From Spirochaetia bacterium (GTDB taxonomy: Bacteria; Spirochaetota; Spirochaetia; B11-G9): a stretch of 32,639 nt of DNA. The stretch spans positions 1 through 32,639 of the forward strand of contig JAQIBN010000057.1 in assembly GCA_027859095.1 (NCBI GenBank). The letters run 5' to 3'. Position numbers and translations under genes: made by a program. The notes beneath the pieces are model-generated. The model saw only the letters and a program-made list of their open reading frames with translations, was not told where the DNA came from and did not search any database. Of this stretch, positions 25,248 to 32,639 are shown in pieces; the first letter of the stretch is position 1; the number at the start of each line of letters is the position of its first letter.

Positions 25248-28200
25248 TTACATATTTTCAAATGCTTCATCCTTTGCCGATCCATCTATAAGTGTTCCAT
25301 GATCATAAATCATCGGAAAGGAAACCTTACTATGCATTCCATAGATAAGATCTGTTTCCATCCATGTCCCATGCTTCTTCCCATTACTATCATACTCACC
25401 TTCCATATCCAGACTCTCAGCATCCAGATAATAAGTCCAGTTCCCTATTTTTATATTATCTTTAAACTGGCCAGTAGATTTTAAGTTTCCATCTTCAAAA
25501 TAATTGAAATAAGAACCATTCAATAAGTCTTTTATATAAAACTTCTTTTCCTGAACGGTAGTCCCATTAGCAAAATAGGTTATCATGGGCCCATGTTTTC
25601 CAAAGCCCCTAAGTATCCAAATTTTTGAAGGAAACAGAGCGGTCTCCTCACCCTCTGGTTTCGGAAGAGTTTCAGAATAATAAAGGCCCTCAGATTCAAT
25701 AGAATCATCTTTAAAATTCAAGTATCCTTCCTTTTCATATTCTGATATAGAAATTTTTATCCCTGATTTTAGCTCTTCAATTATAGCTAAAATTTCCTCA
25801 GGGTTATTTGAATTTTCCAGTATCTGAAATTTGCTAAGTAATTCTGACTTGCTCATTTTATCTGATTTAACAGAATCTTTATTCTGTTCAGAATTTTCTT
25901 CATCAGAACTTATATCCTCAGTTTCTTCTTCTATCTCTTCAGTTTCCTCATCCTTATATTGGGATCGATCAATATCAAAGCTTATGTTTGGACTAAAACT
26001 GTCCCAGACAATAGGCTGTTTCATAGAAACAGGTACAATTTTATCATCATCAATCTGAAGATATCCCTGCAATAGGATATGAGTAGGTTGGGGGCCGCTA
26101 AAAAAATCTGTCAGGGTCATAAAACCCAGGAAATCAACTGCTCCAGCTGTCGAAGGTTTAATAACTAAGATAGGGGTTTCTTCATGAAGAACAACTACAT
26201 CAAGTTTATCATTTTTACGATTACCAAATACATCCACCCAGAATCTAAGATCCTGTTTAAAAAAATCTTTAGCCTTGTATGATGCCAGCCATTGTTCTTT
26301 ATAGGCTTCAGTCTCAATCCAGTGAAGAGCCCTGTTCATGACAGATTTAAGTGTCTGTCCTAAAATAAACTTGTGGTCTGCTTCCAGTTTTGCTTTTACC
26401 GTATCATTCAGACCTGCATCTGCACCCCAGCCATGACCCTTGGCCTCTGCAAGATAGCCCTCAAAAGCAGCCTCATCCTTCCATATAGCTTTTACATATT
26501 CATCTACCTTTTCATTTATTACAACATTTACCTGTTCAGGACTGTCGCTATATTCAATAATAATTTTTTTAATTACCCCATACCATTCATATACCGTTTT
26601 CCCTTCAGATTTATAATAGGCTTCATATGCTTTTTTAAAAGCTTTCTGCTGAGTTGCAAAGGTCTCTTTTGCAAGAGTATTTAAACTGTAATCAATAAAA
26701 AATGTACCTATACCGGCAACTTGTGTTCCAAGAGTTGCAAGTTTACCAAAGGCCCAGCCGGACACAAGTTTTATTGAACCAAGCCCTGCTTCAAGGTCTT
26801 TTCCTTGTGCCATATTTTTAGCAATATCAATAATTGCAAAACCTGTTCCAACATTTCCCAATTGATTTCCAATAACTTCCAGAAAAGGGGCATCCTTTAC
26901 AAAAGATACATAACTATGCCCCTGGGAAGCCCAGCTTAAATTACTGTTCATAGAACCCCAGGCTAACTCGATTGCTTCCTGTTTTGAATTAATAGCAGAA
27001 CTATCAGCTTTCAGCTTATTACCTTCCCCAAACTCCAATGCAAACAGTGAAAGATGGTTACTTATAATTGTAATACTCGTATCAGAATAGATGCAGGGTT
27101 CCGGAACCCACTCACCACTGGCTGTGTTGTATGAAACAGGATAAAGATATTTAGATACATCAGCTCCTGCAGGAACTATCCCTGAAGGCACAGGAAGAGT
27201 TATATTTACAGCCCCGTCAAATTCATGAATATTTCCAAAACTAACCTCTACAGCGCCAGTTCTTTCTGGATCATTCAGTTCTACAGTTTTCACTTCCAAT
27301 TCCAGTGTTTCTTCAGAAACAAGGCCTGGAATAGAAACGGAAATACCCGTTTCAGTTGTAACTTCTACCCTTTCGATAGATGGCTGAATAAGTTCTTTTA
27401 CTATTACTTCTTCTGAAATACTTTCTACAGGCATAGACCAGGGAGATTCAACTAGAATTTCAAGAAAATCTACACTTACTTTGTGACCTGTATGCCAGCC
27501 ATAAGCATTCATATTTATTCTGAACCTTGGTAAGGTTAAAGGTTCACCTTGAAGTTCTGTAGTCTGTCCATTAATAGAAATACGTATTAAACCAGTATCA
27601 GTATGGTATTCCAGTTCCTCATCTACCCATATATCAAAAAGAGGATCCCATGCTGTATACTCATCACTATCCTTATATCCAGGAACAGATAACAACACTC
27701 CCTTTGTAATAGGATATCTGCCTTCGTCATACTGAAAATCCAGATACTGAACAGTTGCTATAGTTTCAGTTTTTATATCCCTGGAAACTGTTAAATCCCT
27801 TCCTTCCGTTCCATATATTCTAAACGAAATATTTGCATATTCATTGCCAGGATGAATAAGTGCCCGTCTTTTTATTCTTATAATATCCCCGGGTGAAGCA
27901 TCAACAGGAAGAGAATGAAAAAGAGGGTTTCTGTCAGCTGCCGCTGCTTCAATTATAAGATTTCCATCCTGAAAGATTGCCTGATTTGGAATAAGATTAT
28001 TGGTTTTTTCTTCGATAACTGTCCACAACTCTGGATCAAAGGTATCAAAATCATCTCTGTAAAAATCTATTTTGTTCTGGGGGACTGAACTTGCTTCTTG
28101 GGATTCATCAATTTTCGTCTCCGGAGATTCAGGTACTTCCGGTGCAACAGGGACAGAGCTTAGATCAAGAAGAACAGCTTTATTGGAAGCCTTCAATTCC

Positions 28201-28274
28201 ACAATGTTTTTTTCTCCACAACTTAAAAAAAGTGAAATGAATAACAAACTTATTATTAGGGGTATATATTTCAT
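25248..28274 (-). CDS. large multidomain lipoprotein with MORN-like C-terminal repeats
   Basis: The chain starts with a lipoprotein signal peptide ending FLSC (Cys19). Regions seen in order: a concanavalin/LamG-like domain (~75-285, opening FYRDDFDTFDPELW); a strand-rich part (~300-420, TETGISVSIPGLVSEETLEL to ISNHLSLFALEFG) resembling a ZU5/adhesion-type module; a glycine-rich hydrophobic helical stretch (~480-545) and a long helical region; a very acidic Glu/Ser linker (EETEEIEEETEDISS); and MORN-type repeats at the end (GSYFNYFEDGNLKSTGQF, GNWTYYLDAESLDMEGEY). It should be anchored to the envelope on the periplasmic or outer face. No enzyme motif is visible. A promoter lies directly before the ATG, with no ribosome binding site. 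Confidence 0.75.
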   Translation of the reverse strand: MKYIPLIISLLFISLFLSCGEKNIVELKASNKAVLLDLSSVPVAPEVPESPETKIDESQEASSVPQNKIDFYRDDFDTFDPELWTVIEEKTNNLIPNQAIFQDGNLIIEAAAADRNPLFHSLPVDASPGDIIRIKRRALIHPGNEYANISFRIYGTEGRDLTVSRDIKTETIATVQYLDFQYDEGRYPITKGVLLSVPGYKDSDEYTAWDPLFDIWVDEELEYHTDTGLIRISINGQTTELQGEPLTLPRFRINMNAYGWHTGHKVSVDFLEILVESPWSMPVESISEEVIVKELIQPSIERVEVTTETGISVSIPGLVSEETLELEVKTVELNDPERTGAVEVSFGNIHEFDGAVNITLPVPSGIVPAGADVSKYLYPVSYNTASGEWVPEPCIYSDTSITIISNHLSLFALEFGEGNKLKADSSAINSKQEAIELAWGSMNSNLSWASQGHSYVSFVKDAPFLEVIGNQLGNVGTGFAIIDIAKNMAQGKDLEAGLGSIKLVSGWAFGKLATLGTQVAGIGTFFIDYSLNTLAKETFATQQKAFKKAYEAYYKSEGKTVYEWYGVIKKIIIEYSDSPEQVNVVINEKVDEYVKAIWKDEAAFEGYLAEAKGHGWGADAGLNDTVKAKLEADHKFILGQTLKSVMNRALHWIETEAYKEQWLASYKAKDFFKQDLRFWVDVFGNRKNDKLDVVVLHEETPILVIKPSTAGAVDFLGFMTLTDFFSGPQPTHILLQGYLQIDDDKIVPVSMKQPIVWDSFSPNISFDIDRSQYKDEETEEIEEETEDISSDEENSEQNKDSVKSDKMSKSELLSKFQILENSNNPEEILAIIEELKSGIKISISEYEKEGYLNFKDDSIESEGLYYSETLPKPEGEETALFPSKIWILRGFGKHGPMITYFANGTTVQEKKFYIKDLLNGSYFNYFEDGNLKSTGQFKDNIKIGNWTYYLDAESLDMEGEYDSNGKKHGTWMETDLIYGMHSKVSFPMIYDHGTLIDGSAKDEAFENM

Positions 28275-28280
28275 AAAGCC

Positions 28281-28309
28281 ATTATCAACAATTAGTTTTT
28301 ACAAAGCAA
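28281..28309 (-). promoter_or_regulatory. promoter of the large lipoprotein, implying a leaderless mRNA
   Basis: On the minus strand TTGCTT (28309-28304) and GATAAT (28286-28281) are 17 bases apart. The A of the ATG (28274) is 7 bases after the -10 box, where transcription should begin. Confidence 0.6.
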
Positions 28310-28410
28310 GTAAAAAAAAATCTCATTTAAAAGTAATTAAAATGAAAAATAGAATTTTTTGCACTGTATTACATTTTCTACCTTAATCAATTGTATTTAT
28401 CCCAGTATTG

Positions 28411-28830
28411 CTACTTATCTCCAACCAGCAGTATTTTCTTCCTGGCAATAGGCTGGGGGTTTGTCTGCTTATAAAATCCGGATACTTTTATCTCTATTTC
28501 ACCGGATTTTAATGGTGTTATTACAGCAGTTCGATCCCCTTTATAATTACTGTTTTTCCCACAATCCGGGCCAGAGCATAGCTCAAAGTTAATACTTACC
28601 AATTCTGCAGGTTCAACTTCCCATGTAACCCAATAGATTCCATCCAGTTCAGGAGGGACCTCTAAATACAGATGATAATCATTCCCTATTTTAAATTCAG
28701 AACTATCAACAATTATCTCACCAGTAAGAGATGTATGATCACAGGATACGGAAAATAGAAGAATAACTACCAGCAAGGGTAAAACCCTTTTAAGAAAGTA
28801 TAAAAATGTATTATTAACACTAAAAAACAT
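28411..28830 (-). CDS. small putative lipoprotein, unknown family
   Basis: From the ATG at 28830 the protein has 139 residues. It has a signal peptide with a KR pair and a hydrophobic core (VLPLLVVILLFSVSC) and a relaxed lipobox at Cys30. The remaining ~110 residues are strand-rich, with two further Cys (ELCSGPDCGK) and an Ig-like look (TPLKSGEIEIKVSGFY). The frame stays open to 28866, but the upstream part overlaps the promoter and would put MISCCYKEY before the signal, so 28830 is preferred. It lies between the large lipoprotein and the divergent plus-strand envelope genes. Confidence 0.62.
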   Translation of the reverse strand: MFFSVNNTFLYFLKRVLPLLVVILLFSVSCDHTSLTGEIIVDSSEFKIGNDYHLYLEVPPELDGIYWVTWEVEPAELVSINFELCSGPDCGKNSNYKGDRTAVITPLKSGEIEIKVSGFYKQTNPQPIARKKILLVGDK

Positions 28831-28836
28831 AATAAT

Positions 28837-28866
28837 ATTATATTCTTTATAACAACAAGAAATCAA
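28837..28866 (-). promoter_or_regulatory. promoter of the small lipoprotein gene
   Basis: On the minus strand TTGATT (28866-28861) and TATAAT (28842-28837) are 18 bases apart. The ATG at 28830 is 7 bases past the -10 box, again at the expected transcription start. Confidence 0.55.
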
Positions 28867-28911
28867 TATTAACTTTTCATGCTAAGGCTTGATCGAACCT
28901 AATAAATGATA

Positions 28912-28940
28912 TTGCGAATTTCACTTTAATAGAATAGGAT
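28912..28940 (+). promoter_or_regulatory. possible promoter of the envelope pair 28993-31880
   Basis: TTGCGA (28912-28917) and TAGGAT (28935-28940) are 17 bases apart, about 50 bases before the ATG. Both hexamers deviate from consensus, so support is modest. Confidence 0.4.
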
Positions 28941-28992
28941 AAGCATCTATTATTGTAACTATTCCAATGAGGTCCCCAATAAGGTATTACAA

Positions 28993-29892
28993 ATGAAAAA
29001 GAAAACTTCAAAGAAAAAACACAAATTTCTAAGAGGATGTCTTGGTATATTCTTAATTTTAATAGTTGCTTTTATAGCTTTTATACTATGGCCTATGTCC
29101 GGTGACGACTCTATAATTTTATCTGATACCTTTGACAATAACGATAATAACTGGCCACTGGGTAATTATGGATCCATCGAAAATGGTCAGCTGATAATGT
29201 CAGAAGGCGATATTTCAGTAATTCCTGCTGACCTTCAACTTAAAAACGGTAGTATACGTGTTAATCTTTCCTATATTAGTGGAAATAAAGAAAGCGTATT
29301 TGGACTTTTCTTTAGAGAGATAGATGATGAACTGTATAACTTTTTCTTAATTGGTTCAGATAGCAGCTTTATGGCCCGACTTAAGGGAAAGGAAGACAGC
29401 TTTTATAATACAAATGGTTTTATAAAATCTGATGCTCCCAATGTACTTACCATTAAACTCTATGAAAAATTAACTCGTATTTATATCAATGAAACACTCA
29501 TAGTAGAATCTTATGATGATAATCCAGGAGCAGGAACTATTTCCCTCTATTCCTCAGGAGAAAGTACAGTTGCTTTTGATAATCTGGAAATTATTGATTA
29601 TGATAAACTAGTTGGAAACATAACCGGTTCTGTAAATATAGATGGTGATACCCTGGGAGGAGCTGAAGTTGTTGCCTATCAAGTTATTGAACCAGAAACC
29701 CTAGGAGTAGTTGAGATTGCAAGAACAATAACTGATGATAATGGGAAATACAGTTTTTACCTACCAGATGATTCATCTTACTTTATAGAATCAGGAACTC
29801 CGGATACAAAGTATAGGGGAGATCGTTACACTGACCTACAAATACCAGATTCCGGAATTGATCTTGATATTACTATAAGGGAAGTAAAGTAA
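28993..29892 (+). CDS. membrane-anchored LamG-like plus carboxypeptidase-regulatory-like protein
   Basis: A Lys-rich N terminus (MKKKTSKKKHKFLRG) and one TM helix (~14-33) anchor the protein with its bulk outside the cytoplasm. Residues ~40-200 form a concanavalin/LamG-like fold (ILSDTFDNNDNNWPLG, then STVAFDNLEIIDYD). Residues ~205-299 are a carboxypeptidase-regulatory/CNA-B-like beta sandwich (GNITGSVNIDGDTLGGAEV, TDDNGKYSFYLPDDSSYF). These folds usually bind carbohydrate or serve as surface spacers. AAGGT lies ahead of the ATG. The stop overlaps the next start (TAATG), so the pair is co-translated. The LamG-like opening resembles that of the divergent large lipoprotein, suggesting a shared role. 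Confidence 0.72.
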   Translation: MKKKTSKKKHKFLRGCLGIFLILIVAFIAFILWPMSGDDSIILSDTFDNNDNNWPLGNYGSIENGQLIMSEGDISVIPADLQLKNGSIRVNLSYISGNKESVFGLFFREIDDELYNFFLIGSDSSFMARLKGKEDSFYNTNGFIKSDAPNVLTIKLYEKLTRIYINETLIVESYDDNPGAGTISLYSSGESTVAFDNLEIIDYDKLVGNITGSVNIDGDTLGGAEVVAYQVIEPETLGVVEIARTITDDNGKYSFYLPDDSSYFIESGTPDTKYRGDRYTDLQIPDSGIDLDITIREVK

Positions 29893-31880
29893 TGAAAAAA
29901 CTAATACTTGTAATTATTTTACTAACTATACTCATACCGTTTACCTTCAGTTTTTCAGAGGAATCCAGAGCAGACTTAAGAAGAGCTGCTGTCTGGTGGG
30001 GAGAAAGAGGAGACAAACTTTATATAGAACTAGTGGATATCGGACGGAAAAATCCGGATCCCAGTAATCCCAATGACAAAAACTGGAAGGAGTATCTTCG
30101 TTTAACATCAGAAGTTCAGAAAGCCGAAGAAAAACAAAAGCTCTATGAGGACACTGTCCTTTTTAATTACTACAGATCTATTTCCAAGGGTACAGCACAA
30201 ACATATAAACCTATTGGTGACTTTATGGGATTTACTGTTGGAAGAGGTGTAGAACTTGTAATTGCAACAATTACGGCGAACTGGACGGATATTGTTAAAC
30301 TTGCAGTAGATTCAGTAATAAAAACAAGAATTAGAGGAAAAATTAGGTCTACTCTTGACTGCAGTGAACCTGTACCCGGGCTTGAAAACTGGCTTGTTGT
30401 CATAGGTCTTGGAGATGACCCCTGGGCAACCAGCTTTAATCAGGCTATTACAAACTGGGCAAAGGGGAATGTAGAAAGCAAAGCTATGGTTTCTGCTTTA
30501 CAACTTGAAAATGGTCGACAGATTTATAATAAATTTTTAACAACATCAACCAAAATATCTAATTTAACAAATCCGCAAGAATGGTTGTTAGGTGCAGCAA
30601 AAAGACCTGCAGAAGAAATTATGAAAAAATTGGGAATGGTAACTTTTATTGCAGATATAGCAGGGAAAATGTGGATAAGTTTTGAAATGGATGATTCTAT
30701 CGATAATACTCTATTAAATCTAAAAGCAATGAAGGATAAGTACAAAGAAAATGGCCAGGATCTATCCTGTGAAGATATTTTCCTTGTCTGGAGTAAACAA
30801 AAAAGTATTGATCTGCTTAAGCCGCTAGATCCGGAAGATAAAAAAACTCAGGAAGAGTTGAAGCTTGGACTTGAATTCTTTTTAAAGAAAATTCCTGACT
30901 GGACTAAAAATAATACTGTTCCAGAACATTTCGATGAAATTGTAAGGATGATTCCAATTGCCACTGAATTAAAAGATTATGCAAGTGCAGATATTCTACG
31001 TGAAATACTTATAAAATATGAATATAAAGCGTTAACTCCTGAGGAAATTGCAGCTTCTGAACTTCAGTCTCAAATTGAAGAATCAAGAGGATACCTTATT
31101 TCAAAACTAAAAGTATTGCGGAACTTTCTAAAAACAAAACAATATGATGAAGTTGAATCCCAATGGGACATGACAAAGGATAACTGGAATGAGTTAATGG
31201 AACTTGGGTATGATACTGACAATGATACAGAAATTCAGAATCTATGGGCAGAAATTAAACCAATGCTGAGCAATGTTCCAGATGTTACTGATTCAAATAT
31301 AAGTATGCAGAATAATATTGGAAACTATGATTTTACAACAGTAAATTTAGCAAGAAAGAATTTAATACATTATATGCAAATTAAAGATTATGATCGGGCA
31401 AAAAGCTGGAATATAAAACTACACTATGCGTTAGTACTTATTGACTCTTATAATTTACCTCAAGATGTATTAAAATTAGACTACGAGACTAGTGGTATTT
31501 ATGTTTCAAATATATTCGAAGAACACAATAAGACTGGAAGTTTTACTTCATTTTATGAATATAATTCATTTATTGGTAATCCATATGGAGACATATTATT
31601 AGAAACGTACTTTGAATATCTGTATTCAATTCTTGAAGCAGTAGAAAATGGAAACAAAAGTATGTCTGAGAGAATAAGGGAAGAAATGTTTGAATATCTA
31701 GATGAAAATGAGGAAAAGGAAGGCCTGGATTTTAGTGACATAAGACATTACAGGGAACTGGTAAATAAAAAGAATTATCTATTCAAAAAAATTGATGAAG
31801 CAGAGTCAAAAATTGAGAATGACTCCGGAGAAGCAACTACAAATAATCATGGACCCACAACAACAAATTCTGGATTTTAA
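29892..31880 (+). CDS. large secreted helical protein, unknown family
   Basis: A signal peptide (MKKLILVIILLTILIPFTF) leads a 662-residue protein that is mainly alpha-helical, with no catalytic motif I recognise. A hydrophobic stretch near residues 115-140 (FMGFTVGRGVELVIATITAN) and another near 235-260 (MVTFIADIAGKMWISFEMDD) may be buried helices or membrane-active. The second half looks like helical repeats, and the C terminus is low-complexity Asn/Thr/Gly. It is coupled to the LamG-like protein (1-base overlap) and abuts the VanZ-like gene. Its job is probably extracytoplasmic and tied to its partner. Confidence 0.7.
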   Translation: MKKLILVIILLTILIPFTFSFSEESRADLRRAAVWWGERGDKLYIELVDIGRKNPDPSNPNDKNWKEYLRLTSEVQKAEEKQKLYEDTVLFNYYRSISKGTAQTYKPIGDFMGFTVGRGVELVIATITANWTDIVKLAVDSVIKTRIRGKIRSTLDCSEPVPGLENWLVVIGLGDDPWATSFNQAITNWAKGNVESKAMVSALQLENGRQIYNKFLTTSTKISNLTNPQEWLLGAAKRPAEEIMKKLGMVTFIADIAGKMWISFEMDDSIDNTLLNLKAMKDKYKENGQDLSCEDIFLVWSKQKSIDLLKPLDPEDKKTQEELKLGLEFFLKKIPDWTKNNTVPEHFDEIVRMIPIATELKDYASADILREILIKYEYKALTPEEIAASELQSQIEESRGYLISKLKVLRNFLKTKQYDEVESQWDMTKDNWNELMELGYDTDNDTEIQNLWAEIKPMLSNVPDVTDSNISMQNNIGNYDFTTVNLARKNLIHYMQIKDYDRAKSWNIKLHYALVLIDSYNLPQDVLKLDYETSGIYVSNIFEEHNKTGSFTSFYEYNSFIGNPYGDILLETYFEYLYSILEAVENGNKSMSERIREEMFEYLDENEEKEGLDFSDIRHYRELVNKKNYLFKKIDEAESKIENDSGEATTNNHGPTTTNSGF

Positions 31881-32267
31881 ATGATAAAACATCATCTACC
31901 AATTTTCAGGGCTATTGGCTTTATATCCATAGCCCTTACAATTCTAATACTATCTCTTGTTCCAAAACCTCCGGAAATAATCAGAGAGTTTGCCTTAAGT
32001 GATAAAATTATGCACTTAGCTGCATATATTGCACTTGCATTTAGTATGGGTTTTATTCTACCTCACTCCTTTAAGGTTAAAACAGTTGTTTTATTTACCA
32101 TAATAAGTTCATCACTATTTGGTGGTTTAATAGAATTTTTACAGGGATTTACAGGACGGTCTCCGGAACTACTGGATCTTTTTTTTGATACGGCAGGAGC
32201 AGAATTTGGTATTTTTCTTTACTATGCCTTTAATAATATAATGACTAAATACATCATAAAAGAATAA
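31881..32267 (+). CDS. VanZ-like membrane protein
   Basis: The 128-residue protein has four hydrophobic helices and the VanZ-family features SDKIMHLAAYIALAFSMGF and GGLIEFLQGFTGRSPELLDL, followed by DTAGAEFGI. VanZ itself gives low teicoplanin resistance; most relatives have no known function, so resistance should not be assumed. The ATG follows the previous stop with no gap, which suggests translational coupling in one operon with 28993-31880. Confidence 0.82.
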   Translation: MIKHHLPIFRAIGFISIALTILILSLVPKPPEIIREFALSDKIMHLAAYIALAFSMGFILPHSFKVKTVVLFTIISSSLFGGLIEFLQGFTGRSPELLDLFFDTAGAEFGIFLYYAFNNIMTKYIIKE

Positions 32268-32270
32268 TTT

Positions 32271-32310
32271 TTTATGTAAATCCATAAGTAGTGTTATTGA
32301 TTTACATAAA
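32271..32310. promoter_or_regulatory. 12-base perfect inverted repeat upstream of the A-type carrier gene
   Basis: TTTATGTAAATC (32271-32282) and GATTTACATAAA (32299-32310) are perfect inverted copies separated by 16 bases. No T-run follows, and the right arm ends about 18 bases before the ATG. It is more likely an operator or a 5' RNA structure for the downstream gene than a terminator. Confidence 0.5.
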
Positions 32311-32327
32311 TACAAGGGAAAAAATTA

Positions 32328-32618
32328 ATGTTTACAATAACACCTTCAGCAGCAGATATGGTGAAAGAGATTATAAAAAACTCTGAAAACAAAAATTTAA
32401 AAATTACTATCTGCTCTTCTGGTGTAGGTTGTGGTGGTCCTTCTCTTAAAGTAGAAATGAGAGCAGCAATGGATAATGATGTAGTAGAAACTGTTGGTGA
32501 TATTATGTTCCATATACGGGAAAATATATATAAAAATCTGGAAGGCTCAGAAATAGATGCAGAAGAAAGCTTCTGGGGTAAAAAACTTCATGTTAAAACA
32601 ACTTATGGTTGTATATAA
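32328..32618 (+). CDS. HesB/IscA-like (A-type carrier family) small protein
   Basis: The 96-residue protein has the HesB/IscA fold: an N-terminal helix (SAADMVKEII), the Cys-bearing loop SSGVGCGGPSLKVEM with Cys35 at the position of the first IscA ligand, then a strand region. The C-terminal CGCG motif of true IscA is replaced by YGCI with a single Cys95. It therefore belongs with the divergent HesB-like group, which includes selenoprotein relatives, rather than with standard Fe-S carriers. AGGGAA lies upstream of the ATG, after a 12-base inverted repeat. Fe-S binding is plausible but not certain. Confidence 0.75.
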   Translation: MFTITPSAADMVKEIIKNSENKNLKITICSSGVGCGGPSLKVEMRAAMDNDVVETVGDIMFHIRENIYKNLEGSEIDAEESFWGKKLHVKTTYGCI

Positions 32619-32639
32619 GTATTTTTTCATCTCCTAATC

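Noticed and set aside
25248-28274. A toxin-antitoxin system, because the C-terminal MORN repeats resemble YwqK-type 'antitoxin' annotations
   Set aside because: The repeats are common in many unrelated proteins, and the chain is a large lipoprotein with no toxin partner visible.
25248-31880. Homology between the helical middle of the 1008-residue lipoprotein and the 662-residue secreted protein
   Set aside because: Both have a hydrophobic helix followed by a Lys/Tyr-rich helix and a Trp, but I could not align them convincingly by eye.
31881-32267. A glycopeptide resistance gene because of VanZ similarity
   Set aside because: No other van genes are present, and most VanZ-like proteins have no role in resistance.

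Overview
The window is an AT-rich stretch of chromosome from a diderm (two-membrane) bacterium. It carries a TolC-type outer-membrane factor, outer-membrane barrels, an RND/MMPL exporter paired with a LolA-like periplasmic protein, and lipoproteins with relaxed lipoboxes (FLSC, SVSC). This gene mix and the loose lipoboxes fit a free-living spirochaete best, but that is an inference without a marker gene. Coding density is high. No gap over 300 bases lacks a gene or gene remnant, and I saw no tRNA, rRNA, CRISPR array or insertion sequence.

Layout. 1-2981 (minus): a consensus sigma-70-type promoter drives a GH57-like glycosidase, followed in the same reading frame, across an amber codon, by a phosphohexomutase that lacks its C-terminal domain. 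3152-5247: a malate/lactate-type dehydrogenase converges on a membrane LuxR-type regulator. 5310-9985 (minus): an MMPL exporter, a LolA-like protein and an outer-membrane barrel are tightly coupled and look like a lipid or lipoprotein trafficking unit. 10177-12777 (plus): a DUF4234 protein, a strong terminator hairpin with a competing hairpin, and a heterodimeric ABC exporter pair wrecked by internal deletions. 12824-14024: a nitroreductase diverges from a small barrel protein. 14079-18465 (minus): an intact TolC, then the gutted remains of its membrane-fusion protein and RND pump, then an MFS-HEAT fusion. 18518-19878: a UPF0316/DUF2179 protein and NudC. 20029-24212 (plus): a secreted transglutaminase-like protein, a K+ channel-RCK-hemerythrin fusion and an MFS transporter. 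24209-31880: a block of uncharacterised envelope proteins. 31881-32618: a VanZ-like protein and an A-type Fe-S carrier-like protein.

The most interesting gene is the 481-residue protein at 21531-22976. A two-helix K+ channel pore, a nucleotide-binding RCK domain and a complete seven-ligand hemerythrin domain lie in one chain, suggesting an ion channel gated by oxygen, NO or redox state. The second notable theme is decay by sharp internal deletion: six junctions in two transporter loci, with otherwise pristine flanking sequence, plus a broken GH57/phosphohexomutase locus. Several genes also have a -10 box only 7-10 bases before the ATG and no Shine-Dalgarno sequence, which suggests leaderless mRNAs.
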